From contig NZ_QMEY01000008.1 of assembly GCF_003315795.1 (NCBI RefSeq), forward strand, positions 62,001 to 126,000: a stretch of 64,000 bases of DNA, in the 5' to 3' direction. The stretch's first letter is position 1; each line of letters opens with the position of its first letter. The notes beneath the pieces were generated by a model. It searched no databases. It saw nothing but the letters and a program-made list of their open reading frames with translations, and was not told the DNA's origin. Positions 42,035 through 50,148 of this stretch are shown one piece after another. Made by a program: the position numbers and the translations under genes. This stretch comes from Spongiactinospora rosea (GTDB lineage: Bacteria; Actinomycetota; Actinomycetes; Streptosporangiales; Streptosporangiaceae).

Positions 42035-42811
42035 ATGAGTGATATGTCCGACAAGACGGCACTGGTGACGGGGGCGTCCCGCGGCATCGGCCAGGCCGTC
42101 GCCCGCCGGCTGGGCGCCCGCGGCGCCCTGGTGGCGGTCCACTACGCCACCAACGAGGAGGGCGCGGCCGAGACCGTGGCCGCGGTACGGGAGGCGGGCG
42201 GTAACGCCTTCGCCGTACGCGCGGAGTTCGGCACCGGCGCCCGTCCCCTGGAGGCGGAGATCGGCGAACTGCTCACGGAAGTGTCGCGCGGGCTGGACGG
42301 CAGGACACTGGACGTGCTGGTGAACAACGCGGGCACCTGGGTGGGGTCGTTCGAGGAGGTCACGCCGGAGGAGTTCGCGAGGGTCTTCCTGGTCAACGTG
42401 ACCGCGCCGTTCTTCCTCATCCAGCGGGCACTGCCACTGATGAGCGACGGCGGCCGGATCGTCAACATCTCCACCGCCAGCACCAGGATCGCCCTGGCGG
42501 GCGAGGCGCCCTACGCGATGACCAAGGGCGCGGTCGAGCGAATGGGCTTCGCCCTGGCCAACGAGCTGGGCAAGCGCGGCATCACCATCAACACCGTCGC
42601 CCCCGGCCCCACCCCCACCGGCAACAACCACCACTGGCTCGGCGACCCCCGCTCCGCCGCCCGCATAGCTGGCGCCACCGCCCTCAACCGCCTCGGCCAC
42701 CCCGAGGACATCGCCGACGTCATCTCCTTCCTCACCTCCGACGAGGCCCGCTGGCTCACCGCCAACCTCATCGACGCCAGCGGCGGCATCTGGCTCGGCC
42801 CCAAACTCTGA
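42035..42811 (+). CDS. short-chain dehydrogenase/reductase (classical SDR)
   Basis: 258 aa from ATG 42035 with AAGGAG 6 nt upstream. Cofactor motif VTGASRGIG (residues 11-19), NNAG, catalytic Ser in VNISTAS and Y-x-x-x-K in PYAMTKG, and the C-terminal FLTSDEARWLTANLIDASGG of the family. The Arg after GAS (GASRGIG) favours NADP(H). Substrate unknown. Confidence 0.92.
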   Translation: MSDMSDKTALVTGASRGIGQAVARRLGARGALVAVHYATNEEGAAETVAAVREAGGNAFAVRAEFGTGARPLEAEIGELLTEVSRGLDGRTLDVLVNNAGTWVGSFEEVTPEEFARVFLVNVTAPFFLIQRALPLMSDGGRIVNISTASTRIALAGEAPYAMTKGAVERMGFALANELGKRGITINTVAPGPTPTGNNHHWLGDPRSAARIAGATALNRLGHPEDIADVISFLTSDEARWLTANLIDASGGIWLGPKL

Positions 42812-42828
42812 CCCACCATTCAGGACCC

Positions 42829-43320
42829 CAGAGTTCGATAACGCCAGTGTCCCGGGGACCCGGAGTCCGGGCGCAGGCATCCGGCCTTCAAAATGCCGGA
42901 GTTCCATGGAACCTGAACTCCAGGGACCAGGACGTCAGAGGTTCGGGGGCAGAAGGCCGGTCTTCAATAGGGCCCGGAGTTTCGAGAACGCCGGACTCGG
43001 ACTTGAGCGACCCCGGAGCCTGGAGGGCCGAACTTCGAGACGCCGGAATTCCGGGCCCCCGATTTCGAGACGCCGGAGTTCCAGAGCCCCGGACTCCAGC
43101 GACCCAAGGCCCAAGGGCTCAGAGTCCGAGACCCCAGACGCCGAAGTGCCGAAGACCCGCACCCCTGAAGCCCGCAGTCCGAGAAGCCGAGCTTCAGAGG
43201 CCCGGAATCCGAAACGCCGGGGTCCAGGGGGCGGACTTCAGAAACCCAGGAGTACGGAGGTCCGGAATGCCATAGGTCCGGAGTTCGAGACGCCGGGGGT
43301 CAGGGGGCCGGGATCGAAGG
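42829..43320. repeat. degenerate tandem array of a ~15-bp unit
   Basis: About 490 nt between the SDR stop and the terminator. Units begin CGGA or CGAA every 14-17 bp; consensus roughly CGGAGTTCGAGACGC. TTCGAGACGCCGG recurs exactly at 43034-43046, 43064-43076 and 43284-43296; GCCGGAGTTCCA recurs at 42895-42906 and 43072-43083; many others differ by a few bases (CGGAATTCCGGGCCCC, CGGACTCCAGCGACCC, CGGAATCCGAAACGC). Long open frames over it (e.g. 42847-43275) give repetitive Arg/Pro peptides with no ribosome site and are not convincing proteins. Confidence 0.7.
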
Positions 43321-43346
43321 CGATGGAGTACAGGGGGCGCGATTAT

Positions 43347-43382
43347 CTGTCGCCCCCTGCACCGACGTGCAGGGGGCGACAG
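43347..43382. terminator. strong bidirectional terminator between SDR and Spo0M genes
   Basis: CTGTCGCCCCCTGCAC-CGAC-GTGCAGGGGGCGACAG is a perfect 16-bp stem with a 4-nt loop, 13 nt from the Spo0M stop and downstream of the SDR. A third copy of one arm (CAGGGGGCG, 43331-43339) can pair with 43351-43359 instead, making competing hairpins. Confidence 0.75.
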
Positions 43383-43395
43383 GGCGGCAGGTGGG

Positions 43396-44331
43396 CTACC
43401 AGTCGCTGTCGGACTCCTCGTCGTCGGACTCGAAGATCTCTTCGGCGACCTCGGCCGCGACGAGGCCGCCGGCCAGGCCCACGGCTCCGGCGGCGGCTAT
43501 CGTGCCGAGGCCGGGACCGCCGTGGTGGTCGTGGTCGTGGTGGCCGCCGTGGTCGTGGTGGCCTGGGTATTGGGCGAGGGTGGTGAGCCAGGCGTCGATT
43601 TCGGTGGCCCAGTCGCGGTGGAGGGCCTCGTCGTGGGTGGTCTGGAGGCGGGCGATGGCGTCGCCGCCGAAGCCGCCCGCGCGGCGGTCGGCCTCAAGGA
43701 CGACCTGGAGGCCGTCCGGGGAGGTGATGAAGGTCAGCTCGACCTCGTTGACCCGCCAGGCGTGTCCGCCGTGCGGGTGCAGCTCGATCTCCTGGTAGAA
43801 GGGCAGGTCCTGGTGGGCGCCGTAGATATGGCCCATCTCCAGGTCGGCCGAGCGCACCGTGAAGCCCAGGGAGGCGAAGGCCGCGAGGACCCGTTCCTGG
43901 GAGGGCAGCGGCTCGACCGCGAACATGTCGAGGTCGCCCTTGTCCACGGCCTTGGCGATGGCCAGTTCGGTGCGCACGCCCAGCGCCATGCCCGGCAGTG
44001 GCCGCCCCTGGACCTGGCTGATCGGCAGCTCCCACGGCAGCGAAATCTGGAACGGGATCACCCGCTGCTCGCCCTTGCGCAGCGTGAACGGCTCCGCCAC
44101 CCGCGCCCGGTGGAACTCCGCCAGGCCCTCGTGCTCCCCTTCGGAGTGCTCGGCCTCGGCCTTGGCCACCAGTCCGAGCGTCACGTGCTCGATCTCGGCG
44201 TCGAAGTCGCCGCCCGCCAGACGTACCTCCCCGGCCAGCACCCCGCCGGGCAGCACGCTGGGCACCGAAAGGACCGTGTCCACCGAGGGCGCCCCGACGC
44301 CGAAAGCGCCCATCAGCCGTTTGAAGACCAC
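43396..44331 (-). CDS. Spo0M-like sporulation/stress protein (arrestin fold)
   Basis: 311 aa. Spo0M signals: VDTVLSVPSVLPGGVLAGEVRLAGG, ITHVTLGLV-like IEHVTLGLVAKAEAE, PFQISLPWELPIS and a C-terminal third with ALHRDWATEIDAWLTTLAQY. After it comes a His/Asp-rich stretch (HHDHGGHHDHDHHGG) that could bind metal, an Ala/Gly hydrophobic segment and an acidic tail. Spo0M proteins are arrestin-like; role in this organism unknown. The His-rich part is unusual for the family. Confidence 0.85.
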   Translation of the reverse strand: MVFKRLMGAFGVGAPSVDTVLSVPSVLPGGVLAGEVRLAGGDFDAEIEHVTLGLVAKAEAEHSEGEHEGLAEFHRARVAEPFTLRKGEQRVIPFQISLPWELPISQVQGRPLPGMALGVRTELAIAKAVDKGDLDMFAVEPLPSQERVLAAFASLGFTVRSADLEMGHIYGAHQDLPFYQEIELHPHGGHAWRVNEVELTFITSPDGLQVVLEADRRAGGFGGDAIARLQTTHDEALHRDWATEIDAWLTTLAQYPGHHDHGGHHDHDHHGGPGLGTIAAAGAVGLAGGLVAAEVAEEIFESDDEESDSDW

Positions 44332-44572
44332 GAACTCTTCCCTCCTGATCCGCGCCGCGCCATGCGGCGACCGCTTCTGAAACGATCACCGAGCCTCAAC
44401 GGTTCCAGACGACGACCGGCTAGAAGACCGGCGGCTCGTCGGCCTCGCCCTCTCCCCGAATCGCGCACTATGCGTTACATTGTCAACACGCGAAGTGAGT
44501 CTGGATCGATCCAAGCGTAGCGGCGAGTACGCCGCGAATATGACCCTTGACCCGGCAACACGAGGATGGGCC

Positions 44573-45094
44573 ATGTTCATTGACCACATCGACCACAAGG
44601 CAGGCGCGTTCGACGACGTGCTCACCGCGAGCCGGGAGAATTCACACCGGTTCGCCCATCCGGGCCTCACCGGCCGGGCGGCACGCGGCCTCGCGGTGGT
44701 GACCTGCATGGACTCCCGGATAGACCCGCTGGGCCTGCTCGGGCTCAAGCCGGGCGACGCGAAGATCCTGCGCAACGCGGGCGCGCGGGTGACCGACGAC
44801 GTGCAGCGCACGCTGGTGCTGGCGGTCTACGTGCTCGGCGTCGAGCGGGTGCTGCTGATGCCGCACACCGACTGCGGGATGACCAAGGTCACCGACGGCG
44901 ACGTCCACGACCTGACCGCCGAGCACGGGGTGGACACCCGCAGCCTGGAGTTCCACACCGTGCCCGACCAGATCGCCGCCCTGCGCCGCGACCTCACCCG
45001 GCTCAAGGCCAGCCCGTTCCTGCCCGATGATCTGCCCGTCTGCGGGGCCATCTACAACGTCCACACCGGCACGGTCTTGCCTGTGAACGCCTGA
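44573..45094 (+). CDS. beta-carbonic anhydrase
   Basis: 173 aa from ATG 44573 (GAGG ~8 nt upstream; ATG 44540 is in frame). Zinc ligands: CMDSR (Cys45, Asp47) and MPHTDCGM (His98, Cys101). Interconverts CO2 and bicarbonate in the cytosol. Compact form of the family. It precedes the ATP-grasp gene by 17 nt, but that gene has its own -10. Confidence 0.92.
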   Translation: MFIDHIDHKAGAFDDVLTASRENSHRFAHPGLTGRAARGLAVVTCMDSRIDPLGLLGLKPGDAKILRNAGARVTDDVQRTLVLAVYVLGVERVLLMPHTDCGMTKVTDGDVHDLTAEHGVDTRSLEFHTVPDQIAALRRDLTRLKASPFLPDDLPVCGAIYNVHTGTVLPVNA

Positions 45095-45111
45095 CCGCTA
45101 GGCTCCCCGGC

Positions 45112-46443
45112 ATGAGGGAGCCGTCGTGGGTGGCGGCGTGGACGGGCGGGCGACCCGCCGTGCACGTCGGCAACGTCGCGGAGTTCAACGCCGAGTACGG
45201 CGGTGTCGCCGCCGGGCCCGACCACTACTCCTGCCTCGCGGTCTTCGCCGGGCCGTGCCCGTCGGCCGTGGTGCTGCCCCGGCCGGTGGACGCGGCCTGG
45301 ATCGCCGGGCTGTCGGCGGCGCTCGGCTGGGGCGAGGTGGCGGTACACGACGGGCTGGCGAGTGACGGGCGGCTGTCGGCGGCGATCACGGCGCGGCCGG
45401 ACCTGCTGGCCGCGCTGCGCTCGGATGAGGCCCCGGTACTTCCGTGGGGCCGCACGGCCGCCTTCGAGCGGGTCGTGCCGTCGCCGCCCGGGGTGCGCGA
45501 GGCCATCACCGCGTTCGAGTCCAAGCTGTGCGCGCACGCGCTGTTCAGCGACCTGGCCGGCGATCATCCGGGCGTCGTGGTGCCCGCGCAGCGGCCGGTC
45601 GGCTCACGCCGGGAGTTACGACGGGCGTTACGACGCGCGCGGCGGGCGGGCCCGCCGCTGGTGGTGAAGACCGAGTACGGCGTGGGCGGTTCGGGCACGA
45701 CGATCGTCAGGCCCGGCGCCAGGCGGACCATACCGGCGCGCGGCGAGGGCCTGCTGCTGGAGGAGTACGTGCCGGGCGAGGGCCCGTACCGCGACCCGAC
45801 GTTCGACGCGGTCATCGACGCCGAGGGCGAGGTCCATCCGGTCGGCACGGGCGCGATGGCCGTCGATGGCACGGCCTACCAGGGCGTCACCGTCGGCCCG
45901 GGGGCGCTGCCCGGCCCGCTCGCCGCGACCGCCGAGCGGTTCGGTGTCGCGGTCGGCCGGGAGCTCGCCGCGGCGGGCTACCGCGGCTGGTACGACGTGG
46001 ACTTCGTGACCGGCGAGACCGGCCTGCTCGCCCCCACCGAGATCAACATGCGGCTCACCGGCCCGGCCGTGGCGTTCACCATCGCGGCCCGCCTGGACCG
46101 GCTGCACGGCGGGCGGCACCTGGTGCGGACGCTGGACCGGCTCCCGCTGGGGGCGCGGCTGCCCCCGGCGGCGCTGCGCGCGCACGTCGAAAGGCTCACC
46201 GAGGTGTGCCGGGAGCTTGGGGCGGAGCCGCTGGTCACCTGCCCGACGGCGGCGTTCGAGCGGCTGCCGTACCTGGGGATGGCGCTGGCGGCGCGCGACC
46301 ACGCGGCGCTCGACGCGGCCGAACAGGCGGTGCGCTGGGCGAACCGCGCGCTCGGCGCGATGTTCACCGAAGTCGGTCCCGCAGGGGGGCCGGTCTATTG
46401 GCCACGTAGACGACGACCACGATCGCGGCCAGCATCAGCGTGA
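45112..46443 (+). CDS. ATP-grasp ligase-like protein
   Basis: 443 aa. TAGGCT (45099-45104) lies 7 nt before the ATG: leaderless start. A preATP-grasp-like N-domain (1-130) precedes an ATP-grasp fold: VVKTEYGVGGSGTTIVR (nucleotide Lys186, Gly-rich loop), LLLEEYVPGEGPYRDP, and the Mg-binding GWYDVDFVTGETGLLAPTEI-NMRLTGP (Glu310, Asn312). EINMR-TGP recalls PGM1-type peptide ligases; activity and substrates are unknown. The last ~27 residues are encoded antisense to the convergent neighbour and are Arg-rich, possibly an extension past the family's usual end. Confidence 0.75.
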   Translation: MREPSWVAAWTGGRPAVHVGNVAEFNAEYGGVAAGPDHYSCLAVFAGPCPSAVVLPRPVDAAWIAGLSAALGWGEVAVHDGLASDGRLSAAITARPDLLAALRSDEAPVLPWGRTAAFERVVPSPPGVREAITAFESKLCAHALFSDLAGDHPGVVVPAQRPVGSRRELRRALRRARRAGPPLVVKTEYGVGGSGTTIVRPGARRTIPARGEGLLLEEYVPGEGPYRDPTFDAVIDAEGEVHPVGTGAMAVDGTAYQGVTVGPGALPGPLAATAERFGVAVGRELAAAGYRGWYDVDFVTGETGLLAPTEINMRLTGPAVAFTIAARLDRLHGGRHLVRTLDRLPLGARLPPAALRAHVERLTEVCRELGAEPLVTCPTAAFERLPYLGMALAARDHAALDAAEQAVRWANRALGAMFTEVGPAGGPVYWPRRRRPRSRPASA

Positions 46444-47131
46444 CGTTGAAGATGTACACGAGCGCGGCCTGCGCGGGCCAGTCGGTCTTGGCGGTGAGCC
46501 GGTAGAAGTTGTCCTGCGGCCACCAGGAGGCCAGCAGCCAGGTGATGGCCAGGTGCGTGAGGACGGTCAGCACGGGCCCGCGCCGGGCCCTGGCCACGAT
46601 GTTGTAGCCGAACAGCAGGAAGCCGACGCCGATCCCGAAGGAGACGCACTCGACGAGGTAGAGCCCGAAGAACAGCGACGCCCACGGCTGGGGCACCGCG
46701 GTCAGGTCGGTGGAGTAGGGCCAGAAGACGTTCGTGAGCAGGAACGCGGCGACGGCCGCGATCGGCGTGGTGATCGCGATGGCCCCGACGGAGGTGGTCG
46801 ACTGGACCTGGTACGCGCCGCCCTTGCCCCCGCGCACCGTGCGGTACTCCTGGGCGGGCTGCGGCAGGCTCTCGTAGTCGATCTCGCCGCCGGGCATCCG
46901 CGGCAGGCCGTCCACCAGGGCGACGACCGCGGGCAACCGCCGCTGGGGCAGCCGTTTGGCCAGGAACTGGCGTAACTCCGCCGGGCGGACCTTACCGGCC
47001 GCGACGACATACGCGACCAGTTCGGTCTCCCACACCGCGGTCTCGACCCTGGTCACCGCACACTCGGCCACCCTGGGGTGGCTGCGCAGCGCCCGCTCGA
47101 CATCGGTGTAGTCACGGGACTCCTTGGGCAT
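46364..47131 (-). CDS. orphan adenylation C-subdomain fused to a four-helix membrane domain
   Basis: 255 aa from ATG 47131 with GGGGG ~9 nt upstream; a longer frame to 47182 lacks an SD. Residues ~8-92 match the C-terminal subdomain of acyl-CoA synthetase/NRPS adenylation enzymes: DVERALRSHPRVAECAVTRV, ETELVAYVVA, LRQFLAKRLPQRRLPAVVAL, PRMPGGEIDYESLP. The catalytic Lys of that last motif (GKID) is Glu83, and no large N-subdomain is present, so it cannot adenylate alone. Residues 115-245 contain four hydrophobic helices. Overlaps the ATP-grasp gene's 3' end by 80 bp on the opposite strand. Confidence 0.72.
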   Translation of the reverse strand: MPKESRDYTDVERALRSHPRVAECAVTRVETAVWETELVAYVVAAGKVRPAELRQFLAKRLPQRRLPAVVALVDGLPRMPGGEIDYESLPQPAQEYRTVRGGKGGAYQVQSTTSVGAIAITTPIAAVAAFLLTNVFWPYSTDLTAVPQPWASLFFGLYLVECVSFGIGVGFLLFGYNIVARARRGPVLTVLTHLAITWLLASWWPQDNFYRLTAKTDWPAQAALVYIFNVTLMLAAIVVVVYVANRPAPLRDRLR

Positions 47132-47250
47132 CCGGCATACCCCCACAGACCGGTTCAGTCGGCGCTCACCCGATGATCCCACGCGATTACCGCCATCGAC
47201 AGGGATCTGACGGATCTAGTACCGCGTCCAGGGCCGGGCCGCCGCCCCCG

Positions 47251-47829
47251 TCACCCTCGCGCGACGACGCCGTTCTCGAAGGCGCGCAGCACGGCGGTGG
47301 TGACCCCGTGGCGGGGCAGGTCGCCGCGCTCGGCCGCCTCCCAGCCGCTGTAGGTCAGCGCCCAGATCACCTGCTGGATCCAGGCCGCGGGGACCTGGTC
47401 GTCGAACACGCCCTGGCGCTGCCCGCTGCCGATCAGCTCGATCACGCTCGGCGCCTCGGGGTCGGGGGCCCAGGCGGCGTCCCGCATGGCCTGGTTCATC
47501 GACGGGTCGCCGAACAGGAACGCGATGCGGTCGCCCACCTCGACCATGCCCGCGATCAGCCGCCGGATGCTGCCCAGCGGCTCGGCGAAGTCGACCGCCG
47601 CGTCCTTGACCGACGCCTCGATGGCCGCCAGCGAGTCGACCACCGCAGCCCTGATCAGCTCCTCCCGGTCGGCGAAGTAGCGGTGCAGCGTGCTGCGGCC
47701 GACCTCGGCCCGCTCGGCGATGTCGGCCAGCGTGGCCGTGCGGTCGCGGGCGAGCGCCGAGGCCGCGGCCGAAAGGATCGCCCGGCGGGTGCGGTTGCGG
47801 GTGCCGGACTCTGAGGTGGGGCTGCTCAC
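47251..47829 (-). CDS. TetR-family repressor
   Basis: 192 aa from GTG 47829. N-terminal helix-turn-helix RRAILSAAASALARDRTATL-ADIAERAEVGRSTLHRYFADREEL is typical TetR. The C-terminal ligand domain is helical. It is divergently transcribed from the ABC exporter pair, the normal arrangement for a repressor of a drug exporter; its operator is probably within the 56-bp gap. Confidence 0.92.
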   Translation of the reverse strand: MSSPTSESGTRNRTRRAILSAAASALARDRTATLADIAERAEVGRSTLHRYFADREELIRAAVVDSLAAIEASVKDAAVDFAEPLGSIRRLIAGMVEVGDRIAFLFGDPSMNQAMRDAAWAPDPEAPSVIELIGSGQRQGVFDDQVPAAWIQQVIWALTYSGWEAAERGDLPRHGVTTAVLRAFENGVVARG

Positions 47830-47850
47830 CGTGGAACCGTACCAGGGCGT

Positions 47851-47879
47851 TTGATTTTGAGACTTCAGTGTCCCATAGT
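47851..47879 (+). promoter_or_regulatory. exporter promoter with a TetR-type operator-like repeat
   Basis: -35 TTGATT (47851-47856), 17-nt spacer, -10 CATAGT (47874-47879), then the ATG at 47886 after 6 nt, so leaderless. In the spacer, TGAGAC-TTCAGT-GTCCCA is an imperfect 6-6-6 inverted repeat that would suit the adjacent TetR protein. Confidence 0.5.
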
Positions 47880-47885
47880 GAGAGC

Positions 47886-48833
47886 ATGAACTCCCATTCG
47901 ATCGTCGCCGAAGGGCTCCGCAAGAGGTACGGCGACACCTACGCCCTCGACGGGTTCGACCTCGCCGTCCGCGAGGGCACCGTCTGCGGGCTGCTCGGCC
48001 CCAACGGGGCGGGAAAGACCACCGCGGTCCGGATCCTCAGCACGCTGCTGCGCGCGGACGGCGGCCGGGCGACCGTGGCCGGGTTCGACGTGGCCGCCCG
48101 GCCCGCCGAGGTGCGCTACCGCATCGGGCTGACCAGCCAGGCCCCGGCGGTGGACGAGATCCTCACCGGCAGGGAGAACCTGGAGATGTGGGGGCGGCTG
48201 TACCACCTGGGCAGGCGTACCGCCCGGGCCAGGGCGGACGAACTGCTCGACCGGTTCGGCCTGGGCGAGGCCGCCGACAAGCGGATCAAGCACTACTCCG
48301 GCGGCATGCGCCGCCGCCTGGACCTCGCGGCGAGCTTCATCCTCGCGCCCCGGGTGCTCTTCCTGGACGAGCCCACCACCGGCCTGGACCCGCGCAACCG
48401 CGACGAGGTGTGGCAGGCGGTGCGCACCCTGGTGGCCGCGGGCAGCACCGTGCTGCTCACCACCCAGTACCTGGACGAGGCCGACCGGCTGGCCCACCAG
48501 ATCGCGGTGCTGGACCGCGGCCGGATCATCGCCGACGACTCGCCGGACGCGCTCAAGAGAATGATCGGCGGCGACCAGATCGACCTGGTGCTGCGCGAGG
48601 AGCGCGACCTCCCGGCCGCCGCCGAGGTACTGGCCGCCGTCACCGGCGCCGCGCCTGCCGTGGACGCCACCGCCCGCAGGGTCACCGCCCCCGTCACCGA
48701 CCGGATCGGCGCGCTGACCGAGGCCATGCGCCGGTTGCGGGAGGCCGCCGTGGAGGTGGAGGACGTGGCGCTGCGCCGCCCGACCCTCGACGAGGTCTTC
48801 CTCAGCCTCACCGGCGAGGGGGCGGCGGCGTGA
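47886..48833 (+). CDS. ABC exporter ATP-binding protein, DrrA-type
   Basis: 315 aa from ATG 47886. Walker A GPNGAGKTT, signature YSGGMRRRLDLAAS, Walker B VLFLDEPTTGLDP, H-loop LLTTQYLDEAD (Gln in the usual His place is common in DrrA-type), and a C-terminal domain ending RPTLDEVFLSLTG, the CRE/DEVF motif of DrrA. The stop overlaps the permease GTG. Exports drugs or lipids; regulated by the divergent TetR. Confidence 0.92.
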   Translation: MNSHSIVAEGLRKRYGDTYALDGFDLAVREGTVCGLLGPNGAGKTTAVRILSTLLRADGGRATVAGFDVAARPAEVRYRIGLTSQAPAVDEILTGRENLEMWGRLYHLGRRTARARADELLDRFGLGEAADKRIKHYSGGMRRRLDLAASFILAPRVLFLDEPTTGLDPRNRDEVWQAVRTLVAAGSTVLLTTQYLDEADRLAHQIAVLDRGRIIADDSPDALKRMIGGDQIDLVLREERDLPAAAEVLAAVTGAAPAVDATARRVTAPVTDRIGALTEAMRRLREAAVEVEDVALRRPTLDEVFLSLTGEGAAA

Positions 48834-49660
48834 GCGCGCTCATCTCCCCCGTCGTGCCGCCCACGGCCGCGCGGCGGCTGGGCTGGGTGCTGTCGGACGC
48901 ATGGGTCATCGCCAGGAGCAACCTCATCCATCTGACGCGCAACCCGGCGGGGATGGCGAGCATGCTGCTGTTCCCGATCGTCATGGTGGTGATGTTCGGC
49001 TACGTCTTCGGCAGCGCGATGACCGTCGCGGGCGGCGGCGACTACCGGGCCTTCCTGATGCCCGGCATGTTCGCACAGACCATGGCGGTCGGGGTCACGA
49101 CCACGCTGGTCGTGGTGTCCACCCACGCCACGTACGGCGTCACCGATCGGTTCCGGTCGATGCCGGTCTCGCAGTCCGGGGTGGTACTGGGCCGGGCCCT
49201 GGCCGACATGGCCGGTTCGGCGCTGGAGCTGGCCGTGCTGATCGGCTGCGGACTGGTCGTCGGCTGGGGCTGGCACAACGGGCCGCTGCCCGCGCTCGCC
49301 GCGGTCGGGCTGTTGCTGCTGCTGCGCTTCTCCCTGACCTGGGTCGGCATCTTCGTGGGCCTGAAGCTCAAGCCGGAGTCGGCGGGCGCGTCGTGGATGC
49401 TGATGCTGCCGCTCACGATGATCGCCAACACGTTCGCCTCGCCCGCGCAGATGCCCGGCTGGCTGGGCGCGCTCGCCGAGTGGAACCCGCTGTCGGCCAC
49501 GGTCGCGGCCTGCCGGGAGCTGTTCGGCAACCCCGGCTGGAGCGGCGGTTCGTGGGCCGCGCAGCACGCCCTGGCGCTGGCGGTCGGCTGGCCGCTGCTG
49601 ATCACGGCGGTCTTCCTGCCGCTGGCGGCCCGCGCCTACCGGCGGCTGGACCGGGTCTGA
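48830..49660 (+). CDS. ABC-2 type exporter permease, DrrB-type
   Basis: 276 aa from a GTG overlapping the ATPase stop. SNLIHLTRNPAGMASMLLFPIVMVVMFGYVFG is the typical N-terminal motif; FLMPGMFAQTMAVGVTTTLVVVS and DRFRSMPVSQSGVVLGRALAD follow, with six hydrophobic segments and FASPAQMPGWLGALAEWNPLS near the end. Forms the membrane half of the exporter. Confidence 0.92.
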   Translation: MSALISPVVPPTAARRLGWVLSDAWVIARSNLIHLTRNPAGMASMLLFPIVMVVMFGYVFGSAMTVAGGGDYRAFLMPGMFAQTMAVGVTTTLVVVSTHATYGVTDRFRSMPVSQSGVVLGRALADMAGSALELAVLIGCGLVVGWGWHNGPLPALAAVGLLLLLRFSLTWVGIFVGLKLKPESAGASWMLMLPLTMIANTFASPAQMPGWLGALAEWNPLSATVAACRELFGNPGWSGGSWAAQHALALAVGWPLLITAVFLPLAARAYRRLDRV

Positions 49661-49737
49661 GCGGCATGTAGAGAACGCCCCGGCGGCTCCGACCTCCTCA
49701 CGAGGCGCCCACCGGGGGCGCCGGGAAGGGAGCTGTC

Positions 49738-50112
49738 ATGGGACGGCCAGTGGTGCACTTCGAGATCATCGGCGGCGATCCGGCGCGGCTGCGGGACTAC
49801 TACGCCGAGTTGTTCGGGTGGGAGTTCAACGTGGGCGACGCGGCCACCGGGGAGGTCTCGGACCCGGGCCGGTACGGGTTCGTGGACGGCGGCTCGACCG
49901 GCGGGATCAACGGCGGCATCGGCGGCGGCCCGGGGTTCTCCGGGCGGGTGCTGTTCTATGTGGAGGTTCCCGACGTGGAGGAGGCGCTGCGCGCGGCCGA
50001 ACGGCTGGGCGGCAAGCGGGTCATGGGCCCTGCGGGCGACCCGGGCATCCTCGTGGTCGGGCACTTCACCGACCCTGAGGGCCACCTGGTCGGGGTGGCC
50101 GGTGCGGCCTGA
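49738..50112 (+). CDS. VOC-family (glyoxalase/bleomycin-resistance-like) protein
   Basis: 124 aa with two babbab modules: VVHFEIIGGDPARLRDYYAELFGWEF and GRVLFYVEVPDVEEALRAAERLGGKRVM, ending FTDPEGHLVGV. His and Glu at metal positions are plausible. Probably a metal-dependent lyase/isomerase/dioxygenase-like or binding protein; unresolved. Starts at ATG with GAAGGGAGC just upstream. 36 nt before the YCII gene, likely co-transcribed. Confidence 0.87.
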   Translation: MGRPVVHFEIIGGDPARLRDYYAELFGWEFNVGDAATGEVSDPGRYGFVDGGSTGGINGGIGGGPGFSGRVLFYVEVPDVEEALRAAERLGGKRVMGPAGDPGILVVGHFTDPEGHLVGVAGAA

Positions 50113-50148
50113 CGCGGGCCGGACCGTACGGTGAAGGAGGGGGACACT

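Noticed and set aside
42847..43275. 142-aa ORF over the degenerate repeat array
   Set aside because: No ribosome binding site, arginine/proline low-complexity product, open frames in more than one phase, and DNA-level ~15-bp periodicity explains the peptide repetition.
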